From assembly GCA_937944405.1 (NCBI GenBank), contig CALDYR010000142.1:16470-80469 (forward strand): DNA of 64,000 bases, read 5' to 3'. The DNA is from an uncultured Pirellulaceae bacterium (lineage in GTDB: Bacteria; Planctomycetota; Planctomycetia; Pirellulales; Pirellulaceae). The notes beneath the pieces are model-generated. The model searched no databases, was not told where the DNA came from, and saw nothing but the letters and a program-made list of their open reading frames with translations. The position numbers and the translations under genes are program-made. Shown in pieces: positions 1-7,999 of this stretch (position 1 is the first letter of the stretch; every line of letters starts with the position of its first letter).

Positions 1-161
1 CCCAGTTGGAGAATTTGCCGGATACCGTGAATCGCCGCGTCTCGGTAAACGGTCGGATTATCCGACAACAGCTTTCTGGTGAAGACCTTTCCTGTTGGCG
101 ATCGGGCGATGATATCGGTGAAGGTTCCACCTCGGTCTATCCAAAAATTCCACTGCCGCAT
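1..161 (-). CDS. 5-oxoprolinase/hydantoinase A family protein, N-terminal fragment (cut by window edge)
   Basis: Only the first ~53 codons are inside the window. The reading begins ATG at 161 and gives [20 protein letters not shown] followed by a TGKV...KLLSDNP...YRDA..HGIR.IL pattern. This is the typical start of the hydantoinase/5-oxoprolinase N-terminal domain, whose conserved D-x-G-G-T-F-T-D loop belongs to an actin-like ATPase fold. Family members hydrolyse 5-oxoproline or hydantoins with ATP. The exact substrate cannot be read from this fragment. It lies 27 bp downstream of an aldo/keto reductase gene on the same strand, separated by a 16-bp tandem duplication. Confidence 0.8.
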   Translation of the reverse strand, partial: MRQWNFWIDRGGTFTDIIARSPTGKVFTRKLLSDNPTVYRDAAIHGIRQILQL

Positions 162-170
162 TAGGCTGAA

Positions 171-202
171 TCCTATTCGTAAATAATCCTATTCGTAAAT
201 AG
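171..202. repeat. 16-bp tandem duplication spanning a stop codon
   Basis: Two 16-bp units (171-186 and 187-202) differ only at their last base. The second unit contains the stop codon of the aldo/keto reductase gene. It is one of several such duplications at gene ends in this window. Confidence 0.85.
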
Positions 203-1163
203 GTACGAAGGTATTGAAGGCCAATTCACCAAAGTGCCCCGGGTCGTTAAATCGACGGTTTCGATTTAGGCCACTGATCGTTGCTATCTGCTCTGTGCTT
301 AAATCAAAATCGGTTGCCGATAAATTTTCCTTCAAACGATCAGCATCGGAAGATTTGACAACGACCGAAGTGCCACGCTGGGTACCCCAACGCAGCAACA
401 CCTGGGCCGGCGAACGTCCGTGAGCTTCCCCGATCGCTCGAATCTCAGGATCGGTCAGCAACGATTCTTCTTCGGTAGCCATTGCTAGGGCGAAGTAAGA
501 CTGAGCGCCCAGCGGTGAAAACGCCGTAACCGCGATGCTTTGCTGTCGGCAGAATCGCAGCAACTTCTCTTGAGTCAGCAGAGGATGCATTTCAACCTGC
601 AATAATGCAGGTTTTACCCGTGCGTAGGACAGCAAATCACGCAACAAAGATGTGCCAAAATTACAAACGCCGATATGGTGCGCTCCGTTTTGATCATGCA
701 ACGATTCCATCGCTCGCCAGGTTTCCTCAATCGGAACGTTAGCCAGTTTCATCTGAGGTTGTGCAGCTGTGGGATCGAAAATCCACTCTGGCGGATAACG
801 CAGTTCAAACGGCACAAACTCTAGGGCAATCGGAAAATGAATTAGGTACAGATCCAGATAGTCCAATTGCAAGTCCGCCAGCGATCGCTGAGCCGCGTTT
901 TCCACATGTTGGGCTGCATGGTAGGTGTTCCATAACTTCGATGTGATCCAGAGATCTTCGCGGCGACAAATCCCTTCTGCGATCGCCCGCGCGATTGCCT
1001 GTCCGACCTGGACTTCGTTTCCGTAATCGCAAGCACAATCGAGATGCCGATAACCGGTCGCAATCGCCTGATAGACGATCTCCGCGGTCTGCTGTTTAGG
1101 AATCTTCCATGTCCCCAGCCCAATCGATGGAATCGGAAGCAGGGGCGCGGTTGGACTTTTCAT
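189..1163 (-). CDS. Aldo/keto reductase
   Basis: A cytosolic NAD(P)H-dependent oxidoreductase with a TIM-barrel fold, 324 residues from the chosen ATG. Visible family marks are the N-terminal IPSIGLGTWK strand, the catalytic D-Y pair in the CDYGNE region, the catalytic lysine in WITSKLWNT, and the histidine in LIHFPI. The C-terminal QVLLRWGTQRG and VVVKSSD-x(4)-L-x-EN elements form the cofactor site. The closest group is the D-xylose/aldose reductase-like AKRs, but the substrate is not certain. An in-frame TTG at 1229 would add 22 residues without homology, so ATG at 1163 is preferred. No strong Shine-Dalgarno sequence is visible. Confidence 0.9.
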   Translation of the reverse strand: MKSPTAPLLPIPSIGLGTWKIPKQQTAEIVYQAIATGYRHLDCACDYGNEVQVGQAIARAIAEGICRREDLWITSKLWNTYHAAQHVENAAQRSLADLQLDYLDLYLIHFPIALEFVPFELRYPPEWIFDPTAAQPQMKLANVPIEETWRAMESLHDQNGAHHIGVCNFGTSLLRDLLSYARVKPALLQVEMHPLLTQEKLLRFCRQQSIAVTAFSPLGAQSYFALAMATEEESLLTDPEIRAIGEAHGRSPAQVLLRWGTQRGTSVVVKSSDADRLKENLSATDFDLSTEQIATISGLNRNRRFNDPGHFGELAFNTFVPIYE

Positions 1164-1255
1164 ATTTGTTCTTACTTCGTCAATAAGATTATCCCTATCA
1201 ATCCCTGTGGATGTTTCACGTTGGAGCAAGAAACGATACGGTTGAAATCGCCGCG

Positions 1256-2251
1256 TCAGCCCCGCCGAGTAACTTCGATTGTGCTGTCGAGATCGGTGTC
1301 GGCGGGCGGCGATTTTTTTTTCTGTTTGCTTTCCGCCGGTTTTTTAATAGGGCGCTGTCTGTTTGGGTGTTCTTCGGTGGCAACTTCTTTGGCGGCGTAA
1401 CGAGCTTTCTCTGAATTGGAGCCTAAATTGTATGCGTAAGAGTGGCTGAAGGAGGCTCCTAAAAACAGACATAACCCAATGATGTAAATCCAAATCAACA
1501 GCACAACGACCGATCCAGCGGCGCCGTAGACTTCGCTGGTGGAAGAGAATTTGAGATAGGTTTCGACTAAATATCGGCTGCCGGCAACTAAGAGCGCCGT
1601 CAGGATTCCTGCCAACCAGACGTCTCGCCATTTTACCGGAGCGGCGGGGAAAAACCAAAACATGACTGAGAAGACCACCGGCATCAGCAAATACACCAAA
1701 CCGTGATCGGCCAAATTCAACCACTGCACCAACCCGGGATAGCTATCGGACCACATGCTATTAAAATACGCGATTACTGAACTGAGAACCAACGTGCCCA
1801 ACAACATCACGCCGACAAACACCACCACGCCGATACCCACCAGTCGCTTCTGGATCATAAACCACCAACCTGATCGGTCCTCTGACGGCACGTCCCAGAT
1901 ATCATTGAAGGTTTCGTACAACTGCGAAAACACGCCTGATGCTCCGAACAGGCTGATCAGTAAACTGATCGAACCGGCGACCAATCCTGACGAAGGTTGA
2001 GTCGCGTTTCGAAGTAAACCTGCGAACACTTTTCCGGTGCGCTGATCGGTCACTTTTTCGACCTGTTCGATGATCTCTTGTTGTATTTCAGGCCCGTCGT
2101 AGTAGTAACTGGCAATCGCGACCGCCACCATCAGAATGGGTGCCAGAGAGAGGATGGTATAAAACGTCATCGCAGCGGACATGCGGGACGCATTGGAACG
2201 CTCCCAAGTCACAAAGGTATCGACGATCAGTTTACGAAACTTACCAAACAT
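1256..2251 (-). CDS. YihY/virulence factor BrkB family membrane protein
   Basis: An inner-membrane protein of 331 residues with about six hydrophobic segments. Family marks include an N-terminal amphipathic stretch leading into SAAMTFYTILSLAPILM, the glycine-rich LLISLFGASGVFSQL segment, and a late helix region with GAAGSVVVLLIWIYIIGLCLFLGASF. These match the YihY family, once misnamed ribonuclease BN; its molecular role is unresolved. The last ~60 residues are charged (many Lys, Pro and Glu) and probably cytoplasmic. ATG at 2251 fits the usual family start; an in-frame TTG at 2302 would add 17 residues. The gene stands alone, downstream of miaB on the same strand. Confidence 0.88.
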   Translation of the reverse strand: MFGKFRKLIVDTFVTWERSNASRMSAAMTFYTILSLAPILMVAVAIASYYYDGPEIQQEIIEQVEKVTDQRTGKVFAGLLRNATQPSSGLVAGSISLLISLFGASGVFSQLYETFNDIWDVPSEDRSGWWFMIQKRLVGIGVVVFVGVMLLGTLVLSSVIAYFNSMWSDSYPGLVQWLNLADHGLVYLLMPVVFSVMFWFFPAAPVKWRDVWLAGILTALLVAGSRYLVETYLKFSSTSEVYGAAGSVVVLLIWIYIIGLCLFLGASFSHSYAYNLGSNSEKARYAAKEVATEEHPNRQRPIKKPAESKQKKKSPPADTDLDSTIEVTRRG

Positions 2252-2396
2252 TACTTTTTCATCTTTCGCAGCGTCCAAGCCTTCTTCATTGTTGTTTGGC
2301 AAATGCAGATCGGACCCGCGATAGACCGAGGATTGGAATTTACTGGCTTTGTTTCAGAACGAACGTCTGGTCAGGGGAAGAATAAAGGCGATTTTG

Positions 2397-2443
2397 AGTA
2401 CGCTGACGTTTAGTAAACTAACGTTTAAGTAAGCTAACGAGAT
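2397..2443. repeat. Three degenerate 15-16 bp tandem units at the end of miaB
   Basis: The units begin at 2397, 2412 and 2428, each starting AGTA and carrying a CT(A/G)ACG core. The stop codon of miaB (2418-2420) lies in the middle unit. Confidence 0.7.
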
Positions 2444-3992
2444 CGGTTTTTGCTTCCGAAACTGCCGTGCCCATCAATGTCAGTCCTGACACCTCGTAAA
2501 TTCCAATGGGCATCGTTTGACCGATCAATCTCGGGCTTCCGTCGAAGACGACGATTCGGTCGCAGAGGGTTCGACCGGTCAACTGCAAGGGTTTCCCAGC
2601 CATGTGTTGCTCATGCAGTCGCGCGGCGTCTTGTTGCGTTGTGTCCAGTTGCACCAATTCCGTTTTGGCCGCCGCCGAAGGATCGCCAACAACGACGCGG
2701 TTTAAATCGACCGCTGTGGCGGGGGTGATTTCGTTCACCGCCGCATCGTGCCGTTTACTTGGCCCTTCGACCAACACGTCGACGGTTCGGCCAAGGAATT
2801 TTTGATTGTCTTCTTCGCTGATACGATTTTGTATCTGCAACAGTTCGTTATTCCGTCGGCGCTTAACCTCAAACGGAACATCGTCGGGCAATTGATTACA
2901 GGCTTTGGTGCCCGGACGTTCGCTGTACTTGAAAATGAAACTGTTTTTGAAGCGGCATTCTTCGACAAGATCCACCGTTTGCTGAAACTCGGCTTCGGTT
3001 TCTCCGCAGAAGCCGACAATAAAGTCGCTGGAAACGGCGGCCTTTTCACCAAGGGTTTCGTCAATTCGAGCCATCATGTCTCGGTATTCGCCGACGGTGT
3101 AACCGCGTTTCATCCGTTTAAGAACCGCATCGCTGCCGCTTTGTAAAGGCACATGTAGATAGGTCGAACATTTCTCAAGATCACGGATCGTCGTCAACAG
3201 ATCGTAGGTCATGTCTTTGGGGTAGCTGGTCACGAATTTGATTCGTTCGATCCCGTTGATACCGTGCAACTTGTGCAGGAGGTCCGCCAGACGCGTTTCT
3301 GTTTTGTCCTGATCGATAAAACGATAGCTATTGACCGTCTGCCCCAACAACGTAATTTCTTTGGCACCTTGTTCGGCTAAAATGACGGCTTCATCGTAAA
3401 TCTGTTGCGGGTGACGGCCTTGTTCGGGACCGCGCGTCATCGGTACGATGCAATAGGTGCAGAACTTATCGCAGCCGATTTGAATTCGCAGAAAGGCTTG
3501 GAACGGCGTCGGTCGCATCGTCGGATCACGCAGCGGATCAAAGGTTTCATGACTGCGTTTGATATCGGTTAACTTTCCTTCGGTTCGGCCAAGGCTGACT
3601 GCGGTTTGCTTACCCCCTTCGGTCCGGACTTTGTCAATCAGACCGGGGATCTGCTGGAGCTGTCCAGGTCCGACGACGATATCTACATAGGGGGCCCGTT
3701 TAAAGATTAGCTGCTGATCTTTTTGAGCCATGCATCCCATCACACCAATTATTTTTTCGGGATTGTCTTTTTTGGCTTGGCGGAGTCTACCGAGGGCGCT
3801 GTAGGTCTTATTTTCGGCCTGTTCGCGCACGCTGCAGGTGTTAAACAAAATCGTATCGGCCTCCACGACGTTGTTGGCCAGTTCGTATCCTTGCCGGCGG
3901 AGGCTGGCGACAACCATTTCGCTGTCCAGCATATTCATCTGGCATCCGACGGTTTCGATGTAGAGTTTGTGGGCGACTGTGGAGGTTGACAT
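2418..3992 (-). CDS. miaB: tRNA-2-methylthio-N6-dimethylallyladenosine synthase MiaB
   Basis: A radical-SAM methylthiotransferase that adds a methylthio group to i6A37 of tRNAs reading UNN codons. The N-terminal UPF0004 domain has the three auxiliary-cluster cysteines at C17 (ETVGCQMN), C53 (FNTCSVRE) and C87 (VMGCMAQ). The radical-SAM CxxxCxxC motif is C174, C178 and C181 (GCDKFCTYCIVP). The TRAM-type tRNA-binding region lies near the end. At 524 residues it is somewhat longer than the ~440-475 common elsewhere. The extra length is mostly inside the C-terminal third (about 410-480), where the sequence is unlike standard MiaB. ATG at 3992 directly precedes the conserved first strand. Confidence 0.95.
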   Translation of the reverse strand: MSTSTVAHKLYIETVGCQMNMLDSEMVVASLRRQGYELANNVVEADTILFNTCSVREQAENKTYSALGRLRQAKKDNPEKIIGVMGCMAQKDQQLIFKRAPYVDIVVGPGQLQQIPGLIDKVRTEGGKQTAVSLGRTEGKLTDIKRSHETFDPLRDPTMRPTPFQAFLRIQIGCDKFCTYCIVPMTRGPEQGRHPQQIYDEAVILAEQGAKEITLLGQTVNSYRFIDQDKTETRLADLLHKLHGINGIERIKFVTSYPKDMTYDLLTTIRDLEKCSTYLHVPLQSGSDAVLKRMKRGYTVGEYRDMMARIDETLGEKAAVSSDFIVGFCGETEAEFQQTVDLVEECRFKNSFIFKYSERPGTKACNQLPDDVPFEVKRRRNNELLQIQNRISEEDNQKFLGRTVDVLVEGPSKRHDAAVNEITPATAVDLNRVVVGDPSAAAKTELVQLDTTQQDAARLHEQHMAGKPLQLTGRTLCDRIVVFDGSPRLIGQTMPIGIYEVSGLTLMGTAVSEAKTDLVSLLKR

Positions 3993-4106
3993 GGTAAAAA
4001 TCGGGAAAGACGGTCCTGATGCGGTGTCAATTTTAAATGCAGAACCAAAAGGTTGATGGGTCTACATCTGGCCGACAGCGCTTACGTTTTGATAAATCGG
4101 TGTGAT

Positions 4107-4138
4107 CTGAGTTAATCAGTGGCTGAGTTAATCAGCGG
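4107..4138. repeat. 16-bp tandem duplication in the miaB-rplU intergenic region
   Basis: Units at 4107-4122 and 4123-4138 (CTGAGTTAATCAGYGG) differ at one base. Each unit contains a small palindrome. Confidence 0.85.
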
Positions 4139-4161
4139 GTATCTTAACACGGGCGGAATTG

Positions 4162-4244
4162 TTCTGCCGATAGGTAAAACACAGCCCCAAGAGCGTATTT
4201 AGCGACTCACTAGCGTTGATTTGGCAGAAAGTGAGCCTATCGGC
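4162..4244 (+). promoter_or_regulatory. Structured leader of rplU with two mutually exclusive helices
   Basis: The 351-bp gap 3993-4343 separates divergent miaB and rplU. Within it GCCGATAGG (4166-4174) is perfectly complementary to CCTATCGGC (4236-4244). TTCTGCC (4162-4168) is perfectly complementary to GGCAGAA (4223-4229). The two pairings share 4166-4168 and cannot coexist. A T-rich stretch follows the second arm (4256-4260). L21 is known to have autoregulatory mRNA leaders in other bacteria. That this leader works in the same way is an inference. Confidence 0.4.
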
Positions 4245-4343
4245 GAAAATTGGCTTTTTTGGGTTCACGGTATCGCCCGAATTAGCTAAAATCCCCAACT
4301 CGAATAATCCGATTTCAGCAGTTTTTAAGCCCGGTTTAATAAG

Positions 4344-4652
4344 ATGTACGCAATTATCGCAGATGGCGGTCGACAATACAAAGTAGAAGAAGGTCAGTTT
4401 CTAGAAATTGATTATCGCGAAGTCGAAGCCGGTTCCGAAATCAAATTCGATAAAGTGCTGGCCATCTCAAGTGACGCCGGTTTCAAACTCGGCGCCCCTC
4501 TGGTTGACGGAGCTTCAGTCACCGCCAAAGTTATCGGCGACATCAAAGGCGATAAAATCTACGTGCAAAAATTTCGCCGTCGTAAAAACAGCAAACGTCG
4601 TACTGGCCATCGCCAAAAGTACGTGAAAGTTCAAATCAACTCGATCGCTTAG
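4344..4652 (+). CDS. rplU: 50S ribosomal protein L21
   Basis: A structural protein of the large ribosomal subunit that contacts 23S rRNA. The 102 residues match the family length. They open with MYAIIADGGRQYKVEEGQ and contain the conserved FDKVL strand, a G..I.V.K.RRRK basic loop and the GHRQ motif before the C-terminal strand. In most bacteria rpmA (L27) follows directly and often obgE after it. Here a terminator and a convergent ferritin gene follow, so L27 is encoded elsewhere. Confidence 0.97.
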   Translation: MYAIIADGGRQYKVEEGQFLEIDYREVEAGSEIKFDKVLAISSDAGFKLGAPLVDGASVTAKVIGDIKGDKIYVQKFRRRKNSKRRTGHRQKYVKVQINSIA

Positions 4653-4682
4653 TTCGATCAGATCTTTATTCCAAAGATGAAA

Positions 4683-4711
4683 AGCCGACAGCTATCTCTG
4701 TCGGCTTTTTT
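4683..4711. terminator. Intrinsic terminator, probably bidirectional, between rplU and ferritin
   Basis: A 9-bp perfect stem, AGCCGACAG (4683-4691) with CTGTCGGCT (4698-4706) and a 6-nt loop, is followed by T residues to 4711. It is preceded by A residues on the other side, so it can serve both convergent genes. Confidence 0.85.
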
Positions 4712-4771
4712 GTTGATCTTCATCTCAAAATGGCAGGCCAGCCAGTGCTGACCAACACCACGATGGTCAAC

Positions 4772-5278
4772 TTACGCGGTTTCTTCTTCGAGCTTGCGAC
4801 CGGCCAATTCGCGATCGATCAAAAACAAGCCATTCCTATTCCCTTCGACCATATTGAGTTGGTCAATGACGGTTCGAGCGTTCGCCTCCTCTTCGACCTG
4901 TTCGCTGACAAACCATTCCAAAAACACGTCCGTCGCGTGATCCGATTCCGATCTGGCCAAATCTTTCAGTTCAAAGATACAGTTTGAAATGTGCCGCTCA
5001 TGGGCCAGCGCGTTCTCAAACAGTCCCAACGGCGTTACATCCTTGATCTCAGGCTGAGCGATCGATTGCAGTTCGATCTTGCCGTCGCGCTCTAGCACGA
5101 AGTTGAAGATTTTGTCCGCGTGAATTAGTTCCTCTTGGTACTGCATCTTGAACCAATTTGAAAACCCCGGTAACCCCTGTGCATCGGCCGCCGCGGCCAT
5201 CGCCAAATAATTATAGGCCGATTGAAGCTCCTCATTGATTTGCTTATTTAAGGCCGCTTCGACTTTTGATGAATGCAT
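4772..5278 (-). CDS. ftnA: Bacterial non-heme ferritin
   Basis: An iron-storage protein that oxidises Fe(II) and stores it in a 24-subunit cage in the cytoplasm. The 168 residues fit FtnA. Diiron ferroxidase ligands are visible at E17 (INEELQSAYNYL), E50 and H53 (QEELIHADK), E94 (LAHERHIS), and E126/Q127/E130 (SEQVEEEA). A good Shine-Dalgarno sequence (AGGAG) stands 7-8 nt before the ATG. It is a single gene with a rho-independent terminator after it and a MITE-like element in its upstream region (5354-5525). Confidence 0.93.
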   Translation of the reverse strand: MHSSKVEAALNKQINEELQSAYNYLAMAAAADAQGLPGFSNWFKMQYQEELIHADKIFNFVLERDGKIELQSIAQPEIKDVTPLGLFENALAHERHISNCIFELKDLARSESDHATDVFLEWFVSEQVEEEANARTVIDQLNMVEGNRNGLFLIDRELAGRKLEEETA

Positions 5279-5353
5279 GGTTTGGTCTCCTATATTCGTT
5301 AAGTGATGTTTAGGAATTCTAATCTTTTGCTTTGACTGAACGCTGAAAAAGTT

Positions 5354-5525
5354 AGCCCTTCCAGAACTTTGTAGCGCCCAATGCGACCAATGCTTGCCTT
5401 TTTTCAGTCAATGTAATGGGATGTGCCCGAGTTCCTTCAAAGAGTCCCCTTAAACCACGGCCATCGGGAATTCTGGCCAATCCCACTACATTTTCAAAGC
5501 ATGCCACTAATGCCCGGGAAGAGCC
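5354..5525 (+). mobile_element. ISL3-type MITE copy A (172 bp)
   Basis: The left end (AGCCCTTCCAGAACTTTGTA) and right end (complement GGCTCTTCCCGGGCATTAGT) are imperfect terminal inverted repeats. They are shared with the elements at 9703, 19392, 30274, 40780 and 58246. Flanking 8-mers are aaaaagtt (5346-5353) and aaaaattt (5526-5533), a 7/8 match, as expected for an 8-bp target duplication. It fills most of the otherwise gene-free 5279-5615 interval between divergently oriented regulatory regions. Confidence 0.75.
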
Positions 5526-5615
5526 AAAAATTTGACAACGACTGATTGCTCAGAAATTGGTTTTGGAAATCTCGTCCCTGCGATTCTGACGATTGGCTGA
5601 TTCTTTGCGAACGGT

Positions 5616-7127
5616 TTACGCGATCGTTTCGAGCACCTTGGTTAAATACCGCCAGTACAATTCTACGCTGGGGATGTGGCATTTTTCATCCGGTGAGTGG
5701 GGATGCTTGATCGTAGGTCCAAATGAAATCATGTCCATCCCCGGGTAGTGACTGCCGATGATGCCGCATTCTAAACCGGCATGGATCGCGCTGACCTTGG
5801 GCGGTTTATTAAACAGGTCCTGATACACAGTTTTCATTTGTTTAAGAATTTTGGATTCCGCGTTCGGATTCCAACCCGGGTATTCACCGGCGTGTTCCAC
5901 CGTGCCACCGCCGAGCCGAAATACGCTTTCGATTTTGGTTGAAAGATTGTCTCGCGCCGACTCCACACTGCTGCGGGTGAGGAATTGAACCGACGCGCTG
6001 CCGTCGGCGAGATCGATCTTCGAAAGATTTGTGGACGTTTCTACCAATTCCGGTATGTCTTCGCTCATTCTATCGACCCCATTTGGCGACGCTGAAACAA
6101 GGTCGAGAAATTTTTGTTGATCCCGTTCCAACATGACGTTGGCAGTCGGATCGGCGACTGCAATTTTGATACAAAGGTTCGGTTCGGTGGTCTTGCGTTC
6201 GGTTTTAATAACAGCAGTCACTTCGGTGATCGCCTGTTTAACCCAATCGAAGTCTTCTTTTTTTATCTGGACATTTGCGAAGGATTCACGCGGTATCGCG
6301 TTGCGTAAACTTCCACCGATAATCCGGCCGATTCGCACACGACGATCGTAACAAATCGACGCCAGCACGCGGTTCATAATTTTGTTCGCGTTTCCGCGTC
6401 CCAAGTGAATGTCAACACCTGAATGACCGCCACGAAGTCCCGTCACCGAAATTCTATAGCCGTCACCGGATGATTGCTCTTGTTGGTAGCGCCACTGTGC
6501 TGTGGTGTCGACACCGCCGGCACAGCCGATGCAAAGTTCGCCTTCATCTTCGGTGTCGGTGTTGAGCAAAATTTTTCCCTCTAACAGACCCGGTTGAAGA
6601 TTGATCGCGCCGGTCATGCCGGTTTCTTCGTCGACCGTAAACAGTCCTTCGATCGGTCCGTGTTGAATGGAATCGGATTCTAAGACCGCCATTATGGATG
6701 CCGCACCAATCCCGTTGTCGGCCCCCAATGTCGTGCCCCGCGCCTTGACCCATTGCCCATCGATGTAGGATCGAATGCCTTGATTGTCGAAATCAAATTT
6801 CGTGTCGGCGTTTTTCTGATGCACCATATCCAAATGCCCTTGGAGCACGACCGGCGTCACATTCTCTTTGCCGACAGTCGCCGGTTTGCGAATAATGATA
6901 TTACCCACAGGGTCGATTATTGTTTTCAGTCCAAGGTCTTCGCCAAACTTTTTCACAAAAGCGATGACGCGCTCTTCTTTCTTTGATGGGCGCGGCACTC
7001 CATTAAGTCGCTCAAAGCAGGTCCATAAGGATTTAGGTTCGAGATTAGCTACGTCTTGATTCATTATTTTCAACTTTTCTGTAATGCCGCCGGAGTGTTT
7101 TAATGACCCTAGATTCGGGAAACTCAT
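5616..7127 (-). CDS. pepD: Aminoacyl-histidine dipeptidase (PepD, M20C)
   Basis: A cytosolic di-zinc dipeptidase that cleaves Xaa-His and other dipeptides. The M20 metal sites are visible in order: QGHLDMVHQK, the bridging aspartate in TLGADNGIGAA, the catalytic and metal glutamates in TVDEETGMTGA, the aspartate in LNTDTEDEGE, and a late histidine in IKHPHSPDEKCHI. The C-terminal ECGIIG...DMISFGP block is typical of PepD. ATG at 7127 has a strong Shine-Dalgarno sequence (GGAGG, 7 nt spacing). ATG at 7064 (MNQDVANLEPKSLW) fits the usual family N-terminus better but lacks one, so the true start is between these two. Length is 503 residues from 7127. Confidence 0.93.
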   Translation of the reverse strand: MSFPNLGSLKHSGGITEKLKIMNQDVANLEPKSLWTCFERLNGVPRPSKKEERVIAFVKKFGEDLGLKTIIDPVGNIIIRKPATVGKENVTPVVLQGHLDMVHQKNADTKFDFDNQGIRSYIDGQWVKARGTTLGADNGIGAASIMAVLESDSIQHGPIEGLFTVDEETGMTGAINLQPGLLEGKILLNTDTEDEGELCIGCAGGVDTTAQWRYQQEQSSGDGYRISVTGLRGGHSGVDIHLGRGNANKIMNRVLASICYDRRVRIGRIIGGSLRNAIPRESFANVQIKKEDFDWVKQAITEVTAVIKTERKTTEPNLCIKIAVADPTANVMLERDQQKFLDLVSASPNGVDRMSEDIPELVETSTNLSKIDLADGSASVQFLTRSSVESARDNLSTKIESVFRLGGGTVEHAGEYPGWNPNAESKILKQMKTVYQDLFNKPPKVSAIHAGLECGIIGSHYPGMDMISFGPTIKHPHSPDEKCHIPSVELYWRYLTKVLETIA

Positions 7128-7279
7128 GGAGCTTCCTCCGCTTATACTGATACTTTTCAAACACTTTTGTCAATCCAGTGGAAAAATTATCAGCCGTTAA
7201 GCGGTTTACGAAATGAGCAACAGGAGAAAAAACTATTTGAAATCGCAGTGACGCACACTAACCAGACAGACTGATTTGA

Positions 7280-7684
7280 ATCGCGATTGCTGCGGCGGTT
7301 TTCCCTCGGTACGTTGTGGCGACCGGATCTATGTACCCAACGATTCCACTGGAATCGTACGTCACTGCCTCTAAAATCTGGTTTAGCTCCATCAAGAAAA
7401 ACGACATTGTTGTCTTTGAGCCTATTGATGGAATTTCTTCGGTTGATTGGGTACACCGCGTCACCACCGATGCAGGTCAAACAATAAGCGTATGTCGTGA
7501 CCAAGGGAGAATTGACGCTCTTGAAGACCGGTCATCCAAACCGTACCAGCAATGCCCGTTATCAACGACGATCCCCAAAGGTTTCATTTACCAAGCCGAC
7601 GACTCTGAGAACACCTACCACGGAATAATCCCCTTCCTTTTTCTAAAAGCAAAAGTGATCCTTCACTTGAAACTACCTTGGTAA
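7280..7684 (+). pseudogene. Signal peptidase I (S26) family gene, N-terminally truncated, probably decayed
   Basis: The reading holds the S26 boxes in order: TGSMYPTI with the catalytic serine (box B), NDIVVFEP (box C), DWVHRVT (box D) and DDSENTYHGIIP (box E). Box D has His where most bacterial enzymes have the catalytic Lys, as in the Ser-His SipW/ER-type enzymes. Similarity continues upstream of the first usable start (GTG at 7316) as IAIAAAVFPRYVVA, but a TGA at 7277-7279 ends the frame. The N-terminal membrane anchor expected for this family is therefore missing. A short protein from GTG 7316 (122 residues) is possible, but it would lack an anchor. Confidence 0.6.
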
Positions 7685-7928
7685 TGGCAACAAACACGAT
7701 TTCTCTTTTATAGCGTTCAATTCACTGCTAGCTTAATATGGGCCGTTGTTATCCCTGCGGTTGTGGGTGGCCCCCCCCTTAAAACAAGCCCTTTTATCGC
7801 AAGTATCCCAGTTTCGGATCCCCTTCCATTAAGATCCCTTAGTAAATGTAAATTGTGAAACTAATCTCCGTTTCTAACGCTTTTTTGCAGGCGAGAAGCC
7901 CTTACGTCTCCCGATCAAACCAAAAGTG

Positions 7929-7957
7929 TTAATTATTGCAATTGCAGCAATAATTAA
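7929..7957. promoter_or_regulatory. Perfect AT-rich inverted repeat upstream of the porin gene
   Basis: An 11-bp perfect inverted repeat, TTAATTATTGC (7929-7939) and GCAATAATTAA (7947-7957), has a 7-bp spacer. It ends 43 bp before the porin ATG. It could be an operator or a hairpin in the mRNA leader. The rest of the 315-bp gap 7685-7999 shows nothing else that I recognise apart from a C8 run near 7772-7779. Confidence 0.5.
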
Positions 7958-7999
7958 GGTTGCGCGGCATGACTAAACTTACAGGGGGGCGACGGAGAA

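Noticed and set aside
1204..1212. CTGTGGATG, a partial DnaA box
   Set aside because: Two mismatches to the consensus and far from the replication cluster; expected by chance.
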